A program made the translations under genes and the position numbers. A DNA stretch of 51,780 nt from Holophagales bacterium UBA5704 (lineage in GTDB: Bacteria > Acidobacteriota > Thermoanaerobaculia > Multivoradales > UBA5704), in the NCBI GenBank assembly GCA_002420005.1, contig DIHE01000095.1:1-51780 (forward strand), in the 5' to 3' direction. Below, one piece after another: positions 33,941 to 42,858 of this stretch. The number at the start of each line of letters is the position of its first letter. Within the stretch, counting starts at the first letter, position 1. Below the pieces are notes generated by a model. That model was not told where the DNA came from and did no database searches. It saw only the letters and a program-made list of their open reading frames with translations.

Positions 33941-35341
33941 TCAGTGCCCGAACAGCTTCCCGAGCACCCGGCTGACGCCCTTCTCCACCTGCTGGCGGAC
34001 GACCCGCCCGGCGGCGCGGCGGCCGAGGGCCACGAGGGCGTCGCGATCCGCGGTGACCTTCGGCGCCTCCAGGGTGCCCACCACGCGCACGGGAATGGTC
34101 ACCCAGCCGCCGTCGTCGATCAGGTCGAGGACGTCGGACGAGACGCCGGCCAGGGCCACGGCGTCGCGCGGCGTACGCACGGCGAGGCGCAGGTCGACCG
34201 GGCCCGCCACGTCCGCCCAGCCCGAGACGCCCATCGACAGGAGGGAGGTGCGCAGCTCGAACGGCTCGAGGTGGAGGCGGTCGTCGCGGATCTGGAAGGC
34301 CACGGTGAGGGGTTGATAGGCCGAGCCCTGGAGCTTGGCGCGGCCGAGGACGGCTTCGATGCCGACGAAGAGCGGCGAGGCCGGCAGGGTCCCGGCGGCC
34401 AGCGCGAGCGTCCCCTCCCCCGCCATGTCGCGCGTCTCGGTGCCGGTCCCGGTCGCCCGGAAGCTCACCACGCCGGGGCCGAAGCCGCCGCCCGCGCCGG
34501 CGGCGAGCACCGCGTTGGTGTCGAGCGGATCGACGCCCAGGGAGACCCGGTACGCGAAGGGATCGCGGTTCAGGTCCGCGTCGAATTCTCCCAGCAGGAA
34601 CCGTCCCTGCGGCAGCTTCAAGCCGAAGTCGTCGAGGCGGAAATGCCCGTCGGCCAGCCGCAGCTTGCCCCTTCCCTCGGTGGCGGTGAGACCGCCGAGG
34701 GCGATCTCACCGGTGCGCAGGTCGCCGCCGGCCCGCAGGCCTTGCACCGCCGAGGGAGCGTCCTCCAGAGCGAGGTCGCGCAGCTCGATCTCCAGGCCGC
34801 GGATCTCCACGTCCGGGGCCGGCGCCCCCTCCACCCGCGTCGCGAGGGTGCCCTGGCGCACCAGGATGCGGTCCACCGCGAGCAGCGGCCCCTTCCCCGC
34901 CGCCGGCGAGCCCGCGGCAGGGGCCTTGTTCAACCCACCGCCCGCCGAGGGCACCGCCGGCGCCGCGGGGCGCGCGGCGGCGGGGGCGGTCTCGGCCGCC
35001 GTCACCAGCTCGATCCGCGGCGCGTCGAGCACGATGCGCTCGATCTCCACCCGGCCGCGGAGCAGCGGCAGGAGCCGGTGCTCGGCCAACAGGCTCGCCG
35101 CCTCCATCGTCAGCCCGCCGCCCGGCACCTCGGACGCGAAGCGCACGCCGTCCATGCGCAGACCGCGCGACAGGTTCAGCCGGAAGCCGGTGGCCTCGAT
35201 CTGCATCCCGGAGCGCGCGCTCACCTCGGCGAGCACGGCCTGCCCCAGACGCGGGGCGTCGAAGTCCACCAGGAACACCATCACCAGAAGCGCCAGGAAC
35301 ACCACCGCGAGACCGCCACCGATCCAGAGTGCCTTCTTCAT
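33941..35341 (-). CDS. AsmA-like envelope protein
   Basis: Start taken at the ATG at 35341 (MKKALWIGGGLAVVF), because the membrane anchor begins there; an in-frame start 57 bases upstream adds only non-hydrophobic residues. One N-terminal transmembrane segment (~5-25), then an AsmA-type N-terminal domain with RSGMQIEATGFRLNLSRGL and repeated beta-rich text such as EIALGGLTATEGRGKLRLAD and GRFLLGEFDADLNRDPFAYR. It ends in a helix near VRQQVEKGVSRVLGKLFG. 466 residues; AsmA-like proteins sit in the inner membrane and affect lipid transport or outer-membrane assembly. A Pro/Ala-rich linker near 130-165 is low complexity. It is divergent from the radical SAM gene (77 bases). Confidence 0.75.
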   Translation of the reverse strand: MKKALWIGGGLAVVFLALLVMVFLVDFDAPRLGQAVLAEVSARSGMQIEATGFRLNLSRGLRMDGVRFASEVPGGGLTMEAASLLAEHRLLPLLRGRVEIERIVLDAPRIELVTAAETAPAAARPAAPAVPSAGGGLNKAPAAGSPAAGKGPLLAVDRILVRQGTLATRVEGAPAPDVEIRGLEIELRDLALEDAPSAVQGLRAGGDLRTGEIALGGLTATEGRGKLRLADGHFRLDDFGLKLPQGRFLLGEFDADLNRDPFAYRVSLGVDPLDTNAVLAAGAGGGFGPGVVSFRATGTGTETRDMAGEGTLALAAGTLPASPLFVGIEAVLGRAKLQGSAYQPLTVAFQIRDDRLHLEPFELRTSLLSMGVSGWADVAGPVDLRLAVRTPRDAVALAGVSSDVLDLIDDGGWVTIPVRVVGTLEAPKVTADRDALVALGRRAAGRVVRQQVEKGVSRVLGKLFGH

Positions 35342-35418
35342 AGGGACCAACAGGGTATCAAAAGCCCCGCGGCCCGGAGCGGCGGTATTGAGGCGCAAAA
35401 TGCGCTAGACTCCCCACC

Positions 35419-36492
35419 ATGCCGGACCTCCCGATCACCGCACCGACCGTCTCTCCCCGCGGGCGGGGCGCCGCCTCCAATCCCGCCAACCGCTTCGAGC
35501 GGTTGACCGTGGAGATGGAGGTGCCCGGCCCCGAACGGGTGGCCACCGAGCTGCTGCGCGACGGCTCGCGCTCACTGATCGTCTTCAACGACAGCCCCGA
35601 CGTCGGCTTCGACGCCTCGATCAACCCCTACCGGGGGTGCGAGCACGGCTGCGTCTATTGCTATGCCCGGCCCAGCCACGAGTATCTGGGCTTGTCGGCG
35701 GGGCTCGACTTCGAGACCCGCATCCTGGTCAAGGAGGACGCGCCGGAGCTGCTGCGCCGCGAGCTGGCCGCCCCCAAGTGGAAGCCGCAGGTCATCGCCC
35801 TCTCGGGCAACACCGACCCCTACCAGCCGGTGGAACGCAAGCTGGAGATCACCCGCCGTTGCCTCGCGGTGCTGGCGGAGTTTCGCAACCCGGTGGGGGT
35901 GATCACCAAGAACGAGCTGATCACCCGCGACATCGATCATCTGGCGGAGCTCGCCGCGCACCAGGCGGTGTCCGTCGCCATCTCCATCACAACCCTCGAC
36001 GGCGAGCTGGCGCGGCGCATGGAGCCACGCGCCTCGCACCCGCGCGACCGGCTGAAGGCCATCGAGCGGCTCGCCGCCGCGGGCATCCCTACCGGGGTCA
36101 ACGTGGCGCCGGTGGTGCCGGGCCTCACCGACCACGAGATGCCGAAGATCCTGGAAGCCGCCGCCGCCGCGGGTGCCGGCACCGCGAGCTACGTGATGCT
36201 GCGCCTGCCGGGCGCGGTGGCGGGCCTGTTTGAGGACTGGCTCGCCGAGCACGTCCCGCAGCGCAAGGACAAGGTGCTCAACCGGGTGCGCGAGACGCGC
36301 GGCGGCCGGATCTATGATCCCAAATTCGGCAGCCGGATGCGCGGCGAGGGCGTTTTCGCCGACCAGATCCGCGCCACGTTCCAGACCTTCCGCCGTCGCT
36401 ACGGGCTCGACCGCGACCGGCCGGAGCTGTCCACCGCGGGCTTCCGGCGCCCGGCCGGCCCGGGTGAGCAGCTCTCGCTGTTTCAGACGTGA
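35419..36492 (+). CDS. PA0069-family radical SAM protein
   Basis: 357 residues. The radical SAM cluster motif is NPYRGCEHGCVYCYARPSHE (Cys x3 spaced CxxxCxxC), which binds a [4Fe-4S] cluster and cleaves SAM. Further family blocks are LSGNTDPYQPVERK, ITKNELITRDID, VSVAISITTLD, RASHPRDRLKAIERLAAAG and the C-terminal AGPGEQLSLF. These are typical of the PA0069 group, related to spore photoproduct lyase-like proteins, whose substrate is not known. The length matches the family. ATG start 77 bases from the divergent AsmA-like gene. Cytoplasmic. Confidence 0.88.
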   Translation: MPDLPITAPTVSPRGRGAASNPANRFERLTVEMEVPGPERVATELLRDGSRSLIVFNDSPDVGFDASINPYRGCEHGCVYCYARPSHEYLGLSAGLDFETRILVKEDAPELLRRELAAPKWKPQVIALSGNTDPYQPVERKLEITRRCLAVLAEFRNPVGVITKNELITRDIDHLAELAAHQAVSVAISITTLDGELARRMEPRASHPRDRLKAIERLAAAGIPTGVNVAPVVPGLTDHEMPKILEAAAAAGAGTASYVMLRLPGAVAGLFEDWLAEHVPQRKDKVLNRVRETRGGRIYDPKFGSRMRGEGVFADQIRATFQTFRRRYGLDRDRPELSTAGFRRPAGPGEQLSLFQT

Positions 36493-36597
36493 TCTGGTAC
36501 GATCCAGCCGCAAGAGCGCAACGGAATCTTGGAGGATCCACCCGGGGGGCCGCCGCAAGCCCACCCAGCGCGAGAGAACGCCTCAACGAGAGATCCT

Positions 36598-37230
36598 ATG
36601 AGCGTCGATTACATCATCCGAACCATCATCGTCATCGCCCTGATCGCCGCCTATTGGTACATCCGCAAAAAGAAGAAAGAGGCCGAGGGCCCTGTCAAGA
36701 AAACCGGCCCCGGGGCACCGCGCCCGGCGGTGGAACGGCCGGTGAAGCCGGCGGATCCACCGGAGGTGGTCTACGCCAACCTGCGCAAGCGGGCGTTCGA
36801 GACCTCGCCCCAGAGCCTCGGCCAGGCCGGTGACGTGAAGGAGGACGAGGCGTATGCCTTCATCATGGAGATGGGCATCGCAGACACCGTCCTGACCCTC
36901 GCCTGTTTCGCGGACGGCGACGCCGGCCTCTACTACCAGTCGGGCGGCGGCATGAAAGGCGGCGGGGCTCATGAGAACATCCGCAAGGCCGCCAAGGCGC
37001 TGATGGCCCTGGTGCCGAAAGCGCTCCCGCAGATGGCACCGTCGACCGCGCAGCCTCTGCCGGAGCCCGGTCAAGTGTTCTTCCATGCACTGACGCCGCG
37101 CGGGACGTTGACCGCTCAGACCGACCGCGAGTCTCTGGTGGACACCGAGAACCCCTTGGGTGCCCTGTTCTTCAGCGGCCAGGAAGTGGTCGCCCAGATG
37201 CGCCAGGTGCAGGCTCAGAAGGCGGGCTGA
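36598..37230 (+). CDS. Small membrane-anchored protein of unknown function
   Basis: Start placed at the ATG at 36598, which opens a transmembrane helix (DYIIRTIIVIALIAAYWYI) followed by a Lys-rich stop-transfer stretch (RKKKKEAEG); the in-frame upstream start adds 23 Pro-rich residues and is unlikely. After a Pro-rich linker comes a globular domain of about 150 residues, with AYAFIMEMGIADTVLTLACF, GDAGLYYQSGGG and FFSGQEVVAQMRQ. I do not recognise the domain. 210 residues, globular part probably cytoplasmic. It follows the radical SAM gene after 105 bases. Confidence 0.65.
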   Translation: MSVDYIIRTIIVIALIAAYWYIRKKKKEAEGPVKKTGPGAPRPAVERPVKPADPPEVVYANLRKRAFETSPQSLGQAGDVKEDEAYAFIMEMGIADTVLTLACFADGDAGLYYQSGGGMKGGGAHENIRKAAKALMALVPKALPQMAPSTAQPLPEPGQVFFHALTPRGTLTAQTDRESLVDTENPLGALFFSGQEVVAQMRQVQAQKAG

Positions 37231-37248
37231 GCGCGGGAGAGGGAGACC

Positions 37249-38178
37249 TCACAGCGCGCTCCTCCTCGCCCGGACCAGGAAGTCGTTCGCCCAGGCATAG
37301 TCCGGCCGCTCCGGCAGGGTGGTCTGGGAGAAGGCCGCATCGAAGCGGCGGTGGAGATCGAGCCTCCAGGCATCGACCTCGCGCCAGGGCAGCGCACCGC
37401 GCCGGATCGCCAGCAGCCGCTCGCGGTGCTCCTCCGCCACCCGCACCCGGACCTCGCCGATCTCCATCGCCGCGATCCCCGACAGCAGGATGCGCAAGAG
37501 GTGCATCGCGTGCTTCCACTTGAGCGTGCCGGTGGTGCGCAGGTCCTGCTCCAGCTTGCGGAACTGCGACAGGACATAGCCGTTGAACGTCTTGTACGCC
37601 AGCCGGGAGAGGAGCCGGCCGCGCTGCTCTCTCAGCTCCCCGGCGAGCGGCGCGCACATCTCGACGAGCGGCGTGTAGAGGCACTCCAGGACGTTCGGAT
37701 CCGCTTTGAGCGCCATGGTGAGGAACTTCCGGATCTCCCAGTAGACCTCCTGCGTCGCGTCGTTCTCGAGCTGCTCGGGGACGCCGTAGAGCGACCACTG
37801 GAGATCGGCCGGCGGGAGGTAGATGCCGCGCCGGTCCACATCCGAGCCCTCGCCGGCGAGGCCATAGGCCTGGGAACCGGTGATGCAGCGGTAGATGACA
37901 TGCCCCCAGAGCTCCCGCTCCGCCGTCGCGGCCTCGGCCGCCAGGTCCTCGCGCTGGGTGTGCTTGTGGATCGTCAGGTTCTGCCGGCGGAAAGCCAGCT
38001 CGCGGCCATCGGGAAAGCGGACGCGGTAGGAATGCGTGCCGTCGAGCGGCGCCTGGATCACCTCCCCCACCGCCCCGGCCGGGCACAGGAGGGTCCCCGC
38101 CCGGTCCCGCTTCTCGATCCGGGTCACCACCTGGGTGCCCACGGGGAGGATGAGACGAGGGGCGGAGGAAGACGACAC
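37249..38178 (-). CDS. RlaP-type nucleotidyltransferase (DNA polymerase beta superfamily)
   Basis: 309 residues. Residues ~105-125 hold the nucleotidyltransferase signature GSQAYGLAGEGSDVDRRG (GS...DxD), and the following text IYLPPADLQWSLYGVPEQ, ALKADPNVLECLY and HAMHLLRIL matches the RlaP (PF10127) family, which clusters with RNA-repair genes in many bacteria. The first ~80 residues form an extra beta-rich domain (PVGTQVVTRIEKRDRAGTLL, YRVRFPDGRELAF), resembling an SH3/KOW-like module. GTG start, read 12 bases after the zinc-ribbon membrane gene, probably in one operon. No ligase or Hen1 partner is present. Nucleic-acid substrate inferred from family. Confidence 0.78.
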   Translation of the reverse strand: MSSSSAPRLILPVGTQVVTRIEKRDRAGTLLCPAGAVGEVIQAPLDGTHSYRVRFPDGRELAFRRQNLTIHKHTQREDLAAEAATAERELWGHVIYRCITGSQAYGLAGEGSDVDRRGIYLPPADLQWSLYGVPEQLENDATQEVYWEIRKFLTMALKADPNVLECLYTPLVEMCAPLAGELREQRGRLLSRLAYKTFNGYVLSQFRKLEQDLRTTGTLKWKHAMHLLRILLSGIAAMEIGEVRVRVAEEHRERLLAIRRGALPWREVDAWRLDLHRRFDAAFSQTTLPERPDYAWANDFLVRARRSAL

Positions 38179-38190
38179 GCAGGTCCGCCT

Positions 38191-38427
38191 TCAGAGCTTG
38201 GTCATCAGGAAGTACACCAGGATGGCCACCAAGCCGGTCGACACGATGAGATAGACGGCGATGGCGGAGCTGTTCGACCGGCCGGTCTTGCCGTTGAACT
38301 GCGTCCCGCACCCCTGGCATTTGACGTGCGTCAGCAGCGCCGGGCCGAGGGCGCCTCCCCACCAGGTGAAGGGGATCTTCTTGATGCTGGTGCTGCCACA
38401 TTTCGGGCAATTGAGAAACTCTGACAT
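38191..38427 (-). CDS. Zinc-ribbon small membrane protein
   Basis: Start chosen at the ATG at 38427, which leads into the zinc ribbon; the longer frame adds 17 unlikely residues. 78 residues: FLNCPKCGSTSIKKI with CPxCG, then VKCQGCGTQF supplying the second Cys pair, and a C-terminal transmembrane helix (AIAVYLIVSTGLVAILVYFL). It is coupled with the nucleotidyltransferase gene downstream. It may tether a zinc-ribbon to the membrane; the function is unknown. Confidence 0.65.
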   Translation of the reverse strand: MSEFLNCPKCGSTSIKKIPFTWWGGALGPALLTHVKCQGCGTQFNGKTGRSNSSAIAVYLIVSTGLVAILVYFLMTKL

Positions 38428-38563
38428 AGCATTTTCCCCACTCGGGTTGCAGCCTTTCGAGGCACACCCGGCATCCAAGAGAGAGACATCATCGCAGGTG
38501 AAGCTGAGAGGCAGGATAGCGCGGACGATGGGGGAATAGCCAGAGGCAGGACGAGAAGCCCGC

Positions 38564-38592
38564 GCAGAGGTAGACTCTGCTTACGGAGGTCA
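38564..38592 (+). promoter_or_regulatory. 5' UTR hairpin and self-complementary Shine-Dalgarno of the acyl-CoA dehydrogenase gene
   Basis: GCAGAG (38564-38569) and CTCTGC (38575-38580) form a perfect 6-bp stem with loop GTAGA. It ends five bases before GGAGGT, the ribosome site for the ATG at 38599. The site itself sits in GAGGTCACCTC, whose halves are complementary. This might modulate translation; the evidence is structural only. Confidence 0.3.
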
Positions 38593-38598
38593 CCTCTC

Positions 38599-39810
38599 AT
38601 GGATTTCTCCTTATCTGAGAAGGTTTTGCAGATCGCTCAGAAGCTCCGGCCGTTCGTCGACGGGGAGATCGTCCCCTTGGAGCCGCGGCTGTTTGCGGAA
38701 GGGTTCGGCGCCCTGGAGCCGGAGCTGGAACGGTTGCGCGGACGCGCCCGGGAGATGGGGCTGTTCTCGCCGCAGCTTCCCGCCGCCTGGGGCGGCGCCG
38801 GGCTTTCGCTGCTGGAGCTGGCGCACGTCGGCGAGATCCTCGGCCGGAGCCCGCTCGGCCACTACGTCTTCAATGCCCAGGCGCCGGACTCCGGCAACAT
38901 GGAGCTGCTGCTCCAGCACGGCACCGCGGCGCAGAAGGAGCGCTGGCTGCGCCCGCTGGCGCAGGGGGACCTCCGCAGCTGTTTCGGCATGACCGAGCCG
39001 GAATTCGCCGGCTCGAACCCGGTCTGGCTCGGCACCACCGCCCGCCGCGAGGGCGAGACGTACGTGCTCGACGGCCACAAGTGGTTCACCAGCTCGTGCG
39101 AGGGCGCCGCGTTCTGCGTGGTGATGGCGGTGACCGCGCCGGAGGCCCGGCCGCACCAGCGGGCCAGCATGATCGTGGTCCCCACCGACGCCCCGGGGTT
39201 TTCCCTGGTGCGCAACCTCCCGGTGATGGGCGAAGCCGGCGAAGGCTGGTTGAGCCACGGCGAGGTGCGGCTGAGCGGGGTGCGCGTGCCGGTCGACCAC
39301 CGCCTCGGCGAGGAGGGCCAGGGGTTCGCCCTCGCCCAGGAGCGGCTCGGGCCGGGGCGCATCCACCACTGCATGCGCTGGATCGGCATCTGCGAACGGG
39401 CGTTCGACCTGATGTGCCGGCGCGCGGTCACCCGCGAGATCGCACCCGGCGAGCCGCTGGGCTCCCGGCCGGCGGTCCAGGACCGGATCGCCGAGAGCCG
39501 CGCGGAGATCGACGCGGCGCGCCTGCTGGTGCTGCACACCGCCTGGCGCATCGACCGCGAAGGTGCCCACGCCGCGCGGGAGGACGTCTCGCTGATCAAG
39601 TTCCAGGTGGCCGGCGTGCTGCAGCGGGTCCTCGACCGGGCCATCCAGGTGCACGGCGCCTATGGGCTGGTCGACGAGACCCCGCTCGGCTTCTGGTGGC
39701 GCCACGAGCGCGGTGCCCGCATCTACGACGGACCCGACGAGGTCCACAAAGCCGCGGTGGCCCGCCGCATCCTGGCGCGGTACGGGCTGGAGCCGGGGCC
39801 GCGGGGCTGA
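38599..39810 (+). CDS. Acyl-CoA dehydrogenase (ACAD10/11-like)
   Basis: 403 residues, cytoplasmic flavoenzyme that makes trans-2-enoyl-CoA from acyl-CoA. N-terminal helical domain, then the FAD/substrate motifs CFGMTEPEFAGSNP and GHKWFTSSCEGAAF in the beta domain, and the C-terminal helical domain with VHGAYGLVDETPLGFWWRHE. At the usual catalytic Glu position of the YEGT motif it has IYDGPDEVH, as in ACAD10/11-type enzymes, which use Asp. Strong GGAGGT ribosome site. Its stop codon directly abuts the stop of the convergent cytochrome gene, with no base between. Substrate chain unknown. Confidence 0.88.
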   Translation: MDFSLSEKVLQIAQKLRPFVDGEIVPLEPRLFAEGFGALEPELERLRGRAREMGLFSPQLPAAWGGAGLSLLELAHVGEILGRSPLGHYVFNAQAPDSGNMELLLQHGTAAQKERWLRPLAQGDLRSCFGMTEPEFAGSNPVWLGTTARREGETYVLDGHKWFTSSCEGAAFCVVMAVTAPEARPHQRASMIVVPTDAPGFSLVRNLPVMGEAGEGWLSHGEVRLSGVRVPVDHRLGEEGQGFALAQERLGPGRIHHCMRWIGICERAFDLMCRRAVTREIAPGEPLGSRPAVQDRIAESRAEIDAARLLVLHTAWRIDREGAHAAREDVSLIKFQVAGVLQRVLDRAIQVHGAYGLVDETPLGFWWRHERGARIYDGPDEVHKAAVARRILARYGLEPGPRG

Positions 39811-42756
39811 TCAAGGTGCGACAACCGCCACCTTCCCGGTGCTCACCAGGTTGAATTTCCAGCTCTCGGCCGCGGTGTCTTCCAGGTTGAGGTGGCCGGC
39901 CAGGAAGTAGAGCCTCTGGGTGTCCTCGCCCCTTGCGGTGCAGAAGCGGTCCTGGAGGTAGTAGGGAGGTGTGGCCTGGTAGTAGAGGGTGGCCTGGACG
40001 GCGGCAGGCAGGCCGGCCAGCTCGGCGAGACCGACCTCATAGACCAGGGAGTCGCCGCCTCCCAGATGGTAGTCGGGGTCGCCGCCCACTCCGAAGGGCT
40101 CCACGTCCTCGGCCAGGTCCGCTCCCGCACCCAGCGCCTCGGCGATCGCGGTGCGCTCGGCGAGCGGCAAAAAGCCGCTCGGAAGGAGGCGGTTGTCCTT
40201 GGCCCGGCCGCAGATGGACAGGAAGCTCGTGGTGAGCGGCGGCCGGGCCGGGACGCCCGGGCCGCAGGAAGGTTTCTTTCCCGGGGGCGGTGCGGTCACC
40301 AGCTCCTGATAGATCTGTACCTGATCCTGCCGCCGGATCACCTGGTGGTGCGGCTGGAACCGCAGCTCGTCCGGGTGGAGACGCGCCGAGCAGTCGTCCT
40401 TCCACCAGAGCTCACCGGCGACCGGCCGTCCCTTCTCGTCGACGATCACACCGGCACCGTCGGTGCGGCCCGAGGCCCAGAGGACGTTGCCGTTGACGTC
40501 CAGCACCGAAAATTCGACGAAGGCACGGCGGAAGCCGACGCCGGACGGCACCTTGTGGCCGGCTTGATTGTCGATCTTCACCGTCGCCGCGATCTTGCCG
40601 TCCTGTGCCTGGACGGACAGCCGGATCTTCGCGGTCGCCTGCGAAGCCTGGTCGAGCATCGCCTGCTCGGTGTAGAGCAGGGGGTCGAGCCCTTTGCTCA
40701 CCAGCATCGGGTCCTGCGTACGCAGGCCCAGCACGTCCGGAAACTGCTGCGCCATCTTGACCAGGAAGAGGTTCAGGCCGACCAGCGTGTGGTAGGCGAA
40801 TCCCTCGCGCACCGGAAGGTCGACGTCCTTCCCGCCCAGCGCGTACTCGGCCTGCGGGAAGTTGCTGTGCTCCTGGATGCCGGCGATCTTGCTGCGGTGG
40901 GGCTTGCCGTCGGCTCCCCGGCTCGGCATGTGGCAGCTCTGGCACGACTGCGCGAGCGCGCCCGCACCGTTCGGCAACGGCCCGGTGGGGCCGTCTCCGG
41001 TGCGATAGGCGCTGAACGCCCACTCCGGGTAGGTGGTCTGCTCGTAGACGTGACCGATCACCTTTCCCTTCACCAGCACCGGCAGGTGCACCGTGTGGCA
41101 GCTCCCGCACAGCTCCGAGCTGCGGATGGCGGTGGTGTGCACCGGCGTCACGCCGAGAGACCGCTGCATCGGCAGGGTTTGCGGGTTCTCGAAGGGGCCG
41201 AACAGCTCGCCCGGGCCCCCGAGCAGGTAGCTGCCGGTGAAGGTCCTGGCGAAGCCCTTGTTGCCCGGGTTGAGGAAATCCTGGCGCTGCTTCACGCAGG
41301 CGTTCTGCGGCGCATCGATCGCCGGGTTCTCCGGCCCCTGGCCGGGCAGCATGCGGTGGCACGAGGTGCAGGTGATCCCGTCGCGCGCCAAGGCTCCATA
41401 CGGGGCCAGATGCGCCTGCGGGTGGCCGGCTGGATAGGGGACGGCATCGGCGGTCTCGCGCAGGAAGGGTGGACAATCTCCGGATCTTGCGAAGCTGTCG
41501 ATCCCGTGCTGACGCTGGCCCGCGACGCCATGGCAACCGAGACAGGTGGTCTGCACCAGTGCCGAGGCTTCGGGATGGAAGGTCTCGGTCTCGCTGGCGA
41601 GCTGCGCATAGAAGATCGGATCGCGCCCGGCCAGCCCCATCGGCGAGGTCTTCCAGGTGGCGTAGGGCGACAGGTTCAGCAGGTTGTTCCCGTGCGGGTT
41701 GGGCTTCGTCATGTCGAACTGGAGCCCGGTGGCACCTGCATCGTGGCAGCCGATGCACTGGGAAGAGGTCACGAACTGGCTGGCCGCGGTGACCGTCCCC
41801 GCCTTGACCCAGACGTTGTCGTAGGTCTCCGAGGGCATCCGGGCCACGTTCTCCCAGGTGGGCCGGGTGAGCCGGCCGGCGCGCAGGGCGTCGGTGACCG
41901 CACGGTTGTACACATAGAGAGGCTGGCCGAGCCGCGGCGCGTCATCGGTGGGGAGCGAGACGAGCCGGTGGTGGCTCGCCACCGGCTGCGGATCGAAGAA
42001 GTGCTGAGAGAGGAAGACGAGCGGCTCGCCGGACTCCCCTTCGACGTTGCGCAGGCTGGCAAACGTGTGGTTGTCCTTCGCCGAGGCGTGACAGTTCAGG
42101 CAGTACTGGCCGAATCCCATATAGGGATAGCGGTTCGTGGCATCGGGCGGTTCGTCCGGTGTCCAGCCGCTCCAGCCGAACCAGCCCCAGAACCAGCCGT
42201 CCTGCGACGCCCGCAGGTCGCGCACCATCACCGCGGCGCCGGAGGTGGGGAGGAGGCGCACCGGATCGACCCCGGCACAGGCGGCGGCCGGCGCCGGGTA
42301 CATCTCCTTCACGATCACGGCGCCGTCGGGGATCGGCGCCTCGTCCCGGGGCGCCGATCCCTCCTCGGCCGGTCGGTACATCTTCATCCAGGCGAGCATC
42401 TCCGGTGAGTACCAGATCACCACCGGCGCATGCGTGCCGTGATAGGTGCCGGTCCATCGGCCATCCTGCAGGCTCGCGGTGAAGGGGCCGGTGTCGCGCA
42501 CCCGTTTGTCCCGCTTCCAGCCGCCCGCCGGGTCGCGATGGCAGACGTTGCGCAGGAAGTCTCCGAGCGCCTGCTCGTACTCTGCCAGCGGGAGGGCCCC
42601 CGGCCGCCGGATCACCGGCGCGAGGCGGGTGCAGAGCGCCGGATCCTTGGGCAACACCGGCGCCGGCTGTGCTGCGGCACAGGCGGGCTGCGCCGCAGCC
42701 GGCGCCGGCCGGCAGAACCAGATGAGCACACAAAGGACGGCGACTCCCTTTCTCAT
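39811..42756 (-). CDS. Secreted six-haem cytochrome c with P460-like N-terminal region
   Basis: 981 residues with a signal peptide (MRKGVAVLCVLIWFCRPAPA, cleavage near AAAQ). Six CxxCH haem sites are visible: YCLNCH, QCIGCH, TCLGCH, TCTSCH, LCGSCH and SCQSCH. The N-terminal third, with HAPVVIWYSPEMLAWMKMYR, PDGAVIVKEMYPAP and the first haem site, recalls cytochrome P460-type domains. The middle resembles multihaem cytochromes of the c554/HAO type. The C-terminal third is beta-rich (VKIDNQAGHKVPSGVGFRRA) and lacks haems. It is probably periplasmic and could oxidise or reduce a nitrogen or other small compound; the substrate is not predictable. Large Pro/Ala linker at the N-terminus. Confidence 0.82.
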   Translation of the reverse strand: MRKGVAVLCVLIWFCRPAPAAAQPACAAAQPAPVLPKDPALCTRLAPVIRRPGALPLAEYEQALGDFLRNVCHRDPAGGWKRDKRVRDTGPFTASLQDGRWTGTYHGTHAPVVIWYSPEMLAWMKMYRPAEEGSAPRDEAPIPDGAVIVKEMYPAPAAACAGVDPVRLLPTSGAAVMVRDLRASQDGWFWGWFGWSGWTPDEPPDATNRYPYMGFGQYCLNCHASAKDNHTFASLRNVEGESGEPLVFLSQHFFDPQPVASHHRLVSLPTDDAPRLGQPLYVYNRAVTDALRAGRLTRPTWENVARMPSETYDNVWVKAGTVTAASQFVTSSQCIGCHDAGATGLQFDMTKPNPHGNNLLNLSPYATWKTSPMGLAGRDPIFYAQLASETETFHPEASALVQTTCLGCHGVAGQRQHGIDSFARSGDCPPFLRETADAVPYPAGHPQAHLAPYGALARDGITCTSCHRMLPGQGPENPAIDAPQNACVKQRQDFLNPGNKGFARTFTGSYLLGGPGELFGPFENPQTLPMQRSLGVTPVHTTAIRSSELCGSCHTVHLPVLVKGKVIGHVYEQTTYPEWAFSAYRTGDGPTGPLPNGAGALAQSCQSCHMPSRGADGKPHRSKIAGIQEHSNFPQAEYALGGKDVDLPVREGFAYHTLVGLNLFLVKMAQQFPDVLGLRTQDPMLVSKGLDPLLYTEQAMLDQASQATAKIRLSVQAQDGKIAATVKIDNQAGHKVPSGVGFRRAFVEFSVLDVNGNVLWASGRTDGAGVIVDEKGRPVAGELWWKDDCSARLHPDELRFQPHHQVIRRQDQVQIYQELVTAPPPGKKPSCGPGVPARPPLTTSFLSICGRAKDNRLLPSGFLPLAERTAIAEALGAGADLAEDVEPFGVGGDPDYHLGGGDSLVYEVGLAELAGLPAAVQATLYYQATPPYYLQDRFCTARGEDTQRLYFLAGHLNLEDTAAESWKFNLVSTGKVAVVAP

Positions 42757-42858
42757 CGGACCCCCCTTCGAACGGGCAAAGGAGCTGCCAGCTTGTCGTC
42801 TTTCCGGCTTCCCGTCAACCGGCGCAGCCCTCCCGGCGAGTCCTGATAGGATTCAGGC

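Noticed and set aside
36529..36597. Upstream start of the small anchored protein (also 29913 for the NTF2-like gene, 49022 for the membrane gene, 46380 for trmL, 42936 for pabB)
   Set aside because: The extensions are Pro/Arg-rich or lie in other genes or repeats, and better starts with ribosome sites or stop-start overlaps exist.
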